Shown here in pieces: positions 58,061 to 64,000 of a DNA stretch of 64,000 nucleotides. The notes beneath the pieces are model-generated. The model saw nothing but the letters and a program-made list of their open reading frames with translations, was not told where the DNA came from and did no database searches. The position numbers and the translations under genes are program-made. This DNA is from Demequina globuliformis. GTDB lineage: Bacteria; Actinomycetota; Actinomycetes; Actinomycetales; Demequinaceae. Location: assembly GCF_000975155.1 (NCBI RefSeq), contig NZ_BBRG01000002.1:62001-126000 (forward strand), written 5' to 3'. Every line of letters begins with the position of its first letter. The stretch's first letter is position 1.

Positions 58061-58605
58061 GTGAGATTCACACCCAAGGGGCGATCGAAGCCATCCTGAT
58101 GGTGGTGGACGAACCCGTCGCCGTCGCAGACATCGCGGCGGCTCTCGACGTGCCGGAGCCGGAGATCCTCACCCACCTCGAGCGGCTCCGGGACGAGTAC
58201 GCGCACCCCGACCGCCCGCGAGGTTTTGAACTGCGTGAGGTCGACGGTCGGTGGCGGTTCTACTCGTCCCGGCTTTACGCAGATGCCGTGGGAGCGTTCA
58301 TTGTCGAAGGCCAGTCAGCGCGGCTGTCGCAGGCCGCACTGGAGACGCTGGCCGTCGTCGCGTATCGGCAGCCTGTCACACGCGGTCAGGTGTCTCAGGT
58401 GCGCGGAGTCAATGTCGACTCCGTGATGAAGACCCTCAGCGCCAGAGGCCTCGTGACCGAGGTCGGTGACGTGGGGGGAGCGGTCCAGTACGGGACCACC
58501 ACAGAGTTTTTGGAGCGTATGGGGCTCGGTTCGCTCGATGAGCTTCCCCCGCTCGCTCCCTATCTTCCGGATTTGGCCGATGTCGATGGCGAGGGCGAAC
58601 GATGA
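58057..58605 (+). CDS. scpB: Segregation and condensation protein B
   Basis: Dimeric winged-helix protein that binds ScpA in the SMC condensin complex. The 182-residue product has two winged helices, with the family patterns AIEAILMVVDEPV (about residues 9-21), FELREVDGRWRFYS (about 57-70), LSQAALETLAVVAYRQPVTR (about 90-109) and IRGVNVDSVMKTL-like VRGVNVDSVMKTLSARGLV. It is linked to scpA by a GTGA overlap and to rluB by an ATGA overlap. Confidence 0.95.
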   Translation: MSEIHTQGAIEAILMVVDEPVAVADIAAALDVPEPEILTHLERLRDEYAHPDRPRGFELREVDGRWRFYSSRLYADAVGAFIVEGQSARLSQAALETLAVVAYRQPVTRGQVSQVRGVNVDSVMKTLSARGLVTEVGDVGGAVQYGTTTEFLERMGLGSLDELPPLAPYLPDLADVDGEGER

Positions 58606-59348
58606 ATCTTGAAGTACACCGGCCAGAAGGCGTGCGCCTGCAAAAGGTGCTCGCCTCTGCTGGCGTGGGATCTCGCCGCAAGTGCGAGGTACTCATCGAG
58701 CGCGGCGCGGTCAAGGTCAATGGGCAGGTCGTTGACCAATTGGGCGTGCGGGTCGACCCCCACGCCGTGGTGATCGAGGTGCGCGGGAAGCGCATCTGCG
58801 TAGACGACGGTGCGATCACGGTCGTACTGAACAAGCCCAAGGGCGTGGTGTCGTCCATGCAGGACGAGCAGGGACGGCCGGACCTGCGTCAGTACGTCGA
58901 GGGCTACGACGCACGCCTGTTCCACGTGGGCCGGCTCGACGCGGACACGACCGGCGTGTTGCTGCTCACCAACGACGGCGAACTCGCGAACCGGTTGGCT
59001 CACCCCACTCACGGGGTCTCCAAGACGTATGTTGCGAAGGTCACGGGACGCGTCGCGAAGACCATTGGCACCACGTTGCGAGCCGGCGTTGACCTCGACG
59101 ACGGCCCGGTTCGTGTGGCATCGTGCACCATCCTCGACGTCGGCAAGGACCACTCGTTGGTCGAGGTCGTGCTGCACGAGGGTCGCAATCGCATTGTGCG
59201 GCGCATGTTCGACAAGGTCGGCCACCCGGTGGAGGAGCTCGTTCGCACGCAGTTTGGGCCCATCACACTCGGCACGCTCGCCCCGGGAGCTGTCCGTGAG
59301 TTGAACCGCGAAGAGCTCGGCGAGCTGATGTCGGCCGCTGGGCTCTAG
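58602..59348 (+). CDS. rluB: Pseudouridine synthase, RluB type
   Basis: Isomerises a uridine in 23S rRNA helix 89 in characterised homologues. The 248 residues have an S4 RNA-binding domain (about 12-60; RLQKVLASAGVGSRRKCEVL) and the RsuA/RluB catalytic domain with the nucleophile Asp in GRLDADTTGVLLLTNDG (about residues 107-123) and the KTYVAKV and GRNRIVRRMFDKVGHPV blocks. The ATG overlaps scpB. Presence behind scpAB is conserved throughout Gram-positives. Confidence 0.94.
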   Translation: MNLEVHRPEGVRLQKVLASAGVGSRRKCEVLIERGAVKVNGQVVDQLGVRVDPHAVVIEVRGKRICVDDGAITVVLNKPKGVVSSMQDEQGRPDLRQYVEGYDARLFHVGRLDADTTGVLLLTNDGELANRLAHPTHGVSKTYVAKVTGRVAKTIGTTLRAGVDLDDGPVRVASCTILDVGKDHSLVEVVLHEGRNRIVRRMFDKVGHPVEELVRTQFGPITLGTLAPGAVRELNREELGELMSAAGL

Positions 59349-59377
59349 GGGCGCGGGGCGCCGATACGATGGGCCAC

Positions 59378-59740
59378 ATGGCGATGCGAGCGATCCGAGG
59401 CGCGACCACACTCGACAGCGATGAGCGGGAGCACTTGCATTCGCGCACCCAGGAGTTGGTGCGCGACATCTTGGAGGCAAATTCGCTGTCCACGGATGAC
59501 ATCATCTCCGTGATTTTTACCTGCACCCCTGACATCGTTTCCGATTTCCCCGCTGCGGCGGCGCGCGAGCTCGGCTTTGGCGCGGTGCCACTGATGTGCG
59601 CGCAGGAGATGGCCGTGCCCGGTGCGCTGCCCCTGGTCGTCCGCGTGCTCATGCACGCGGAGACCGACCTGGTGCGCGATGACATCCAGCACGTCTACCT
59701 GCACCGCGCTGTGTCCCTGCGGCGCGACCTCGCCCAGTGA
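59378..59740 (+). CDS. aroH: Chorismate mutase, AroH type
   Basis: Rearranges chorismate to prephenate, the branch to phenylalanine and tyrosine. The 120-residue protein is the trimeric AroH fold (not AroQ): AIRGATTLDSDEREHLHSRT near the start with the active-site Arg, VIFTCTPDIVSDFPA, and LRHVYLHRAVSLR-like HVYLHRAVSLRRDL at the end. The ATG at 59378 is preferred: TACGAT lies exactly 7 bases upstream, overlapping the first possible ATG at 59369. The stop overlaps the start of tyrA (GTGA), so the two consecutive steps are coupled. Confidence 0.94.
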   Translation: MAMRAIRGATTLDSDEREHLHSRTQELVRDILEANSLSTDDIISVIFTCTPDIVSDFPAAAARELGFGAVPLMCAQEMAVPGALPLVVRVLMHAETDLVRDDIQHVYLHRAVSLRRDLAQ

Positions 59741-60792
59741 TCGTGCACGAGCCGCGCCGTGTCCACGTTATTGGCGCCGGTCTGATCGGGTCGTCCATTG
59801 GTATGGGCCTGTGCGCCGCCGGATGGGCAGTGTCGCTTGAGGACCCGGACCCCGAGACGGTGCGGTTGGCGCATGCGATCGGGGCCTCCAACGACGACGG
59901 CGCCACGCCGCCTGAGATTGTGATTGTCGCAGCGCCACCTGCCGTGTCGCCGCGCGTTGTCCAAGAGGCCCTCACTCGCTGGCCCCACGCTGTCGTCACC
60001 GACGTTGCGAGCGTCAAAGTTCCGATCGCGCAGGCGGTGGATCCCGAGCACGCCGCACGCTACGTAGGTTCACACCCCATGTCGGGGCGCGAAGTCTCTG
60101 GCGCCATCGCCGCGCAGGGTGATCTCTTCAAGGCGCGGCCGTGGGTGGTGTGCCCTGGCGCCGGCTCGGACTCCGCCGTCGAGCTGGTGTGCGAGGTTGC
60201 CCGTGCGCTGCAAGGCGACATCGTCACCATGGACGCCGAGGCCCACGACGCCGCGGTCGCCCGCGTGTCCCACGCTCCCCAGATCGTCGCGTCTGCGGTG
60301 GCTGCGGCGCTCGGGACCCTGGAGCGCGACGATGTTGCCCTCGCAGGGCAGGGCCTGCGTGACGTCACGCGGATCGCCGCGTCCGAGCCTGGCATGTGGG
60401 CGGACATCGCGCGGCTGAACAGTCACGCGTTGGTGCGCACCCTCGACCACATCATCAGAGACCTCGAGGACGTGCGTGAGGCGGACGACATTGGCGAGGC
60501 CGTGACCGACCTCATCGCCCGTGGGCGGCTCGAGGTGCAGCGTATCCCCGGCAAGCATGGCGGGCCTACCCGCGATTGGGTGCCCGTTACTGTGATTGTG
60601 CCGGACGAACCTGGCCAGCTCTTGGCCCTGCTCCAGGACGCGGCGGCAGCCGGCGCCAACGTCGAGGACATTACGATCGAGCACTCGCCGCGTCAGCCCG
60701 TGGGACTGACCACTTTGCACGTGTTGCCTGAAAGCGCGCCCGCGCTTCTCCAGGCGCTGACCGACCATCATTGGGAGATTGCATCATCATGA
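59737..60792 (+). CDS. tyrA: Prephenate dehydrogenase
   Basis: NAD(P)-dependent oxidative decarboxylation of prephenate towards tyrosine. The 351-residue product has the Rossmann motif VIGAGLIGSSIGMGL (about residues 9-23), VTDVASVK, SHPMSGREVSG (about 111-121), the Arg/Asn-containing catalytic helix region and a C-terminal ACT-like domain (about 285-350; VTVIVPDEPGQLLALLQDAA) that should bind tyrosine for feedback control. The GTG start overlaps aroH; the stop overlaps cmk (ATGA). Confidence 0.95.
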   Translation: MIVHEPRRVHVIGAGLIGSSIGMGLCAAGWAVSLEDPDPETVRLAHAIGASNDDGATPPEIVIVAAPPAVSPRVVQEALTRWPHAVVTDVASVKVPIAQAVDPEHAARYVGSHPMSGREVSGAIAAQGDLFKARPWVVCPGAGSDSAVELVCEVARALQGDIVTMDAEAHDAAVARVSHAPQIVASAVAAALGTLERDDVALAGQGLRDVTRIAASEPGMWADIARLNSHALVRTLDHIIRDLEDVREADDIGEAVTDLIARGRLEVQRIPGKHGGPTRDWVPVTVIVPDEPGQLLALLQDAAAAGANVEDITIEHSPRQPVGLTTLHVLPESAPALLQALTDHHWEIASS

Positions 60793-61463
60793 CTGGCATC
60801 GTTATTGCGATTGACGGGCCCGCGGGGACCGGAAAGTCGACCGTCTCACGAGAAGTCGCTCGGCGCCTTGGCCTGGCGTACTTCGACACAGGCGCTACCT
60901 ACCGGGTGGCGACGCTGACGTGTCTGCGCGAAGGGGTTGACCTGACGGCGACCTCGGACGTGGCCGCGATGGTCGCCACGATGAATGTCGAGTTGGTGCT
61001 GGATCCGCGCAATCCCCACGTCATGCTCGACGGCGAGGACGTGTCGCAGCTCATCCGCACCGATACAGTCGCGCTGTCGGTATCAAAGGTTGCCACCAAC
61101 CTGGAGGCGCGTCCGATCCTGCAGCAGATGCAGCGCGACGTGATTGCGGGGGAGACCGAGGGCGGGTTCTCCGGCGGAAAGGGCGTGTGTGCCGAGGGGC
61201 GCGACGTCACGACGGCAATCGCGCCGGACGCGACAGTGCGGGTACTTCTGACGGCAGACGAGGACGTGCGCGTTGCGCGTCGCGCCGGGGAGGGCGCCGA
61301 CGCTGCGACCGTACGGGAGGCGGTGCTGGGTCGCGACAAGCAGGACTCGACCGTGGTGAGTTTCCACGAGGCCGCCGATGGCGTGGTGACCGTGGACACG
61401 ACTCACCTCACCATTGATGAGGCCGTTCAAGCCATTCTGGATCTCGCCGCCGAGCGCTCGTGA
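60789..61463 (+). CDS. cmk: Cytidylate kinase
   Basis: Phosphorylates CMP and dCMP. The product is 224 residues from the ATG at 60789, which overlaps the tyrA stop; an earlier in-frame start lies inside tyrA. P-loop IDGPAGTGKSTVSREVARRL (about residues 7-26), YFDTGATYR, EGRDVTT (about 139-145) and the lid DKQDSTV are present. The stop overlaps plsC (GTGA). Confidence 0.96.
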   Translation: MTGIVIAIDGPAGTGKSTVSREVARRLGLAYFDTGATYRVATLTCLREGVDLTATSDVAAMVATMNVELVLDPRNPHVMLDGEDVSQLIRTDTVALSVSKVATNLEARPILQQMQRDVIAGETEGGFSGGKGVCAEGRDVTTAIAPDATVRVLLTADEDVRVARRAGEGADAATVREAVLGRDKQDSTVVSFHEAADGVVTVDTTHLTIDEAVQAILDLAAERS

Positions 61464-62155
61464 CTCAGCCGCGCTTGCCTAGCCCGTGGGGCCCTCGCTG
61501 GTCCCGCTGGGTGGGACGTGGGCTGGCCCGCGGACTGTGGAATACGGATGTCCGCGGTCGAGAGACATTTCCTCGCACGGGTCCAGTGATCGTCGTTGCG
61601 AATCACGTCGGTCTGGTCGACGGTCCCGTGCTGCATGGCGTGGTGCCGCGTGGCTCTCACTTTCTCATCGGTGCCCACATGTACACCGGGGTGCTAGGTC
61701 CGCTGCTGCGTGGCGCGCAACAGATCCAAGTGTCTGGCGCAGGACGGGAGGCCCTTGCGCAGGGCTTAGGCGTGCTCAGGCGTGGATCAGTAGTGGGAGT
61801 GTTTCCCGAAGGCACGCGTGGTGCGGGCCGCGCCGATGCCGTCCATGGTGGCGCCGCGTGGCTTGCGGTGCAGTCAGGTGCGGCGGTCGTGCCCACCGCC
61901 ATCGTGGGAACGCGGTTGTCGGGCGAGCCGGTTGGCGTGTGGCCCGGACCCCGCAGGAGATTCGTGGTCGAGTTCGGCCAGCCCCTGCAGTTAGACCTTC
62001 CCGATTCGCTCAAGGGACGGGCCCGCCAGGAGGCCGCGCAGGCGCAACTCGCTCAGGCCCTGCGCGAGCGCGTAGAGTTGACCCTCGCGACAACAGACCT
62101 GCGCCTACCGAATGACGACGGTGACCGCGCCCGCCACCAGGAGGAGGAGCGATGA
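61460..62155 (+). CDS. plsC: 1-acyl-sn-glycerol-3-phosphate acyltransferase
   Basis: Adds the second acyl chain to make phosphatidic acid at the membrane. The 231 residues carry the HxxxxD catalytic motif in [11 protein letters not shown] (about residues 48-58) and the substrate-binding FPEGTRGAG (about 115-123), with a hydrophobic patch for membrane association but no clear full span. It is coupled by overlaps to cmk before and der after, as in many actinobacteria. Confidence 0.93.
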   Translation: MTQPRLPSPWGPRWSRWVGRGLARGLWNTDVRGRETFPRTGPVIVVANHVGLVDGPVLHGVVPRGSHFLIGAHMYTGVLGPLLRGAQQIQVSGAGREALAQGLGVLRRGSVVGVFPEGTRGAGRADAVHGGAAWLAVQSGAAVVPTAIVGTRLSGEPVGVWPGPRRRFVVEFGQPLQLDLPDSLKGRARQEAAQAQLAQALRERVELTLATTDLRLPNDDGDRARHQEEER

Positions 62156-63651
62156 GCGACGACCAGGAATACCTTGGACTAGACGAGGTACCCCCCGCCA
62201 CACCAGTGGAATCCGACCCGGAAGAGTCGCTTGACGAGATTCGTGAAGCTGCGCTGCGCGCGGGCCTCGAGGACTACGACCTCACGGATGAGGACCTCGC
62301 GACGCTCGCGGGTGATGAGCCAGAGGTGGAGCCTGAGCTCCCCACGCTAGCGATCATCGGCCGTCCCAACGTGGGCAAGTCAACGCTCGTGAACCGCGTG
62401 CTGGGCAAGCGCCTCGCCGTCGTGGAAGACACCCCTGGCGTCACGCGAGACCGGGTGTCCTACCGTGCCGAATGGGCCGGTCGCGACTTTATGCTGATGG
62501 ATACCGGTGGGTGGGAAGCCAAGGTCGAGGGCCTGGACCTGTCGGTAGCGCAGCAGGCAGAGGTCGCGATCGATATGGCGGATGCGATCTTGTTCGTGGT
62601 CGATGTCACCGTGGGTGCGACAGCCTCGGATGAGCACGTGGTGCGCTTGCTGCGCGCAGCCAAGAAGCCCGTGGTGTTGGTAGCGAATAAGGCCGACGGC
62701 CCGCAGGCTGAACTGGAAGCAGCGAGCCTGTGGAACCTAGGGCTGGGCGAGCCGTATCCAGTCTCCGCTTTGCACGGTCGCGGCATGGGCGAGCTCCTTG
62801 ATGCCGCCCTCGATGCGTTGCCGACCGACATGCCAGACGTTGTGGTGGACCCGAACGCGCCCCGACGCATTGCGCTGGTAGGCCGGCCCAACGTGGGCAA
62901 GAGCTCGCTGCTGAATCAGTTGGCGGGGGAGAACCGGGTCGTCGTCAACGAAATGGCCGGTACGACCCGCGACCCCGTTGACGAGGTCGTGGAGATTGGC
63001 GACCGCCGCTGGACCCTCGTGGACACCGCCGGCATCCGCCGGCGCGTGCACATGTCGAAGGGGGCCGACTTCTACGCGTCCCTGCGTACCGGTGCGGCCA
63101 TCGAACGTTCCGAAGTATCGCTGGTGCTGCTGGACGCCTCGACGCCGCTGACTGATCAGGACACCCGCGTGATTAGCCAGGTCATCGAGGCAGGGCGCGC
63201 GCTCGTGCTCGTGTTCAACAAGTGGGACCTGGTCGGCGAGGACGAGCGCTTCCTGCTCGAGCGCTCTATCGACAAGGACCTCGTTCAACTCACCTGGGCC
63301 CCTCGCATCAACCTGTCCGCGCGGACGGGCTGGCACACCAACCGTTTGGTGCCCGCCATCGATCGCGCGCTGGGCAGTTGGGATCAGCGCATCGCGACGG
63401 GGCGTCTCAACGCGTTCCTCGGTGAACTCGTGGCCGAGAACCCTCACCCAGTGCGTTCCGGCAAGCAGCCAAAGATTCTGTTCGCCACGCAGGCCTCCAA
63501 CCGTCCCCCGCGCTTTGTCATCTTTGCGTCCGGCTTCCTCGAGCCCACATACCGCCGCTTCATTGAGCGGCGGTTGCGCGAAACCTTTGGGTTTGAAGGC
63601 ACGCCCATTCAGATCTCGGTCCGCGTGCGCGAACGGCGCAAGCGCCGGTAG
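62152..63651 (+). CDS. der: GTPase Der (ribosome assembly)
   Basis: Two-GTPase protein needed for 50S subunit maturation. The 499 residues include an acidic N-terminal extension of about 62 residues (typical of actinobacterial Der), G domain 1 with [12 protein letters not shown] (about 67-78), DTGGW and NKAD, G domain 2 with [13 protein letters not shown] (about 244-256), DTAGIRRR and NKWD, and a KH-like C-terminal domain ending RVRERRKRR. The ATG overlaps plsC. The cmk-plsC-der order is widely conserved. Confidence 0.97.
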   Translation: MSDDQEYLGLDEVPPATPVESDPEESLDEIREAALRAGLEDYDLTDEDLATLAGDEPEVEPELPTLAIIGRPNVGKSTLVNRVLGKRLAVVEDTPGVTRDRVSYRAEWAGRDFMLMDTGGWEAKVEGLDLSVAQQAEVAIDMADAILFVVDVTVGATASDEHVVRLLRAAKKPVVLVANKADGPQAELEAASLWNLGLGEPYPVSALHGRGMGELLDAALDALPTDMPDVVVDPNAPRRIALVGRPNVGKSSLLNQLAGENRVVVNEMAGTTRDPVDEVVEIGDRRWTLVDTAGIRRRVHMSKGADFYASLRTGAAIERSEVSLVLLDASTPLTDQDTRVISQVIEAGRALVLVFNKWDLVGEDERFLLERSIDKDLVQLTWAPRINLSARTGWHTNRLVPAIDRALGSWDQRIATGRLNAFLGELVAENPHPVRSGKQPKILFATQASNRPPRFVIFASGFLEPTYRRFIERRLRETFGFEGTPIQISVRVRERRKRR

Positions 63652-63683
63652 TCGCCAGCGGGGTGTGGTGCTGAACGACCCGG

Positions 63684-64000
63684 TCAGTGCAGGGCGCCAC
63701 CCACGGTCGTGGCGTCCGCACCCCGCCGCTCCATGACGACTCGTAGCGCCGCCGTCAGGGCCGCTACCTGAGCATCGCGAGGGATCCACGGACGCGGCTC
63801 GCCCGGAGCGTCAGGACGTGCGGTGGCTGCGTCGTTGGGAACGTGGACAAAACCCGCGGGGATCTGGGTGTGCTCGAGCGCGTGCCGCAGCACGTAGAAG
63901 ATCTGATTGCACACGAAGGTGCCAGCCGAGTACGACACCGCGGCCGCCACGCCCTGATCGCGCATCGCGTTCACCATCGCTTTGATCGGTAGCGTTGAGA
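63684..64000 (-). CDS. pcp: Pyroglutamyl-peptidase I, 5' end cut off
   Basis: Cysteine peptidase (C15) that removes N-terminal pyroglutamate. About 105 C-terminal residues are visible; the frame is open to the window edge, so the N-terminal half with the catalytic Glu is missing. The nucleophile Cys is in YSAGTFVCNQIFY and the catalytic His in GFVHVP, as expected for the family. Residues upstream of the visible ATG at 63977 (STLPIKAM) still fit the family, so that ATG is not the start. It converges on der across 32 bases with no obvious terminator. Confidence 0.9.
   Translation of the reverse strand, partial: STLPIKAMVNAMRDQGVAAAVSYSAGTFVCNQIFYVLRHALEHTQIPAGFVHVPNDAATARPDAPGEPRPWIPRDAQVAALTAALRVVMERRGADATTVGGALH

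Overview
The window is a gene-dense (roughly 93-95% coding), high-GC stretch of an actinomycete core chromosome. Lineage markers are RbpA, WhiA, OpcA, an ANTAR response regulator of the PdtaR type, an HGxxPAAW-family protein, and the gene orders rapZ-yvcK-whiA, gap-pgk-tpiA-secG-rbpA and xerD-parA-scpA-scpB-rluB-cmk-plsC-der. The overall picture fits the order Micrococcales (a Cellulomonas/Demequina-like organism); that placement is inference from gene content and order. I can account for 58 protein genes (two cut by the window edges) and one tRNA. I see no phage, insertion sequence, CRISPR array, toxin-antitoxin pair or defence island, and I did not find a convincing undescribed multi-gene system.

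Layout. 1-8.8 kb: the end of an exporter-type ABC protein, then hisI-trpE, three small genes (two clearly membrane proteins, one with two hydrophobic segments), trpC-trpB-trpA and lgt. 8.9-16.3 kb: glutamate synthase gltB-gltD and pyruvate kinase. 16.3-18.6 kb: cardiolipin synthase, methylglyoxal synthase and a tRNA-Leu(CAA) with an unusually short variable region, all on the minus strand. 18.7-25.3 kb: pdtaR, a branched-chain amino acid binding lipoprotein (livK, plus strand) converging on its permease and ATPase genes livH-M-G-F (minus strand), and a hotdog thioesterase. 25.4-31 kb: polA, pfkA and a divergent glycerol-phosphate polymer pair (TagF/TagB-like transferase and TagD-like cytidylyltransferase). 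31-44.6 kb: rpsA, coaE, uvrB, terC, a YciI-like protein, uvrA (behind a perfect LexA box), uvrC, rapZ, yvcK and whiA. 44.7-49 kb: gap, pgk, tpiA, secG, rbpA and a SelW-like protein. 49-54.3 kb (minus): tkt, zwf, opcA and pgl. 54.4-63.7 kb: ctaB, xerD, parA, scpA, scpB, rluB, aroH, tyrA, cmk, plsC and der. The window ends inside a pyroglutamyl peptidase gene.

Functionally the region joins lower glycolysis (pfkA, gap, pgk, tpiA, pyk), the oxidative pentose phosphate entry, tryptophan, tyrosine and phenylalanine synthesis, nitrogen assimilation, nucleotide excision repair and chromosome segregation. Genes are packed with ATGA, GTGA or TAATG overlaps. Many unlinked genes have no Shine-Dalgarno but carry a TAnnnT-like -10 box 6-7 bases before the start codon, which points to widespread leaderless transcription. 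Transcription units end in very strong GC-rich hairpins, mostly without a T-tract.

The most useful second-look items are: a probable CTG start for xerD that restores a conserved N-terminal helix; the perfect SOS box at uvrA; the class-I-shaped tRNA-Leu(CAA); the packed inverted repeats in front of livK together with the convergent livK / livHMGF arrangement; the lower-GC repetitive patch at 20.98-21.06 kb; and the missing tal and pgi genes in the tkt-zwf cluster.
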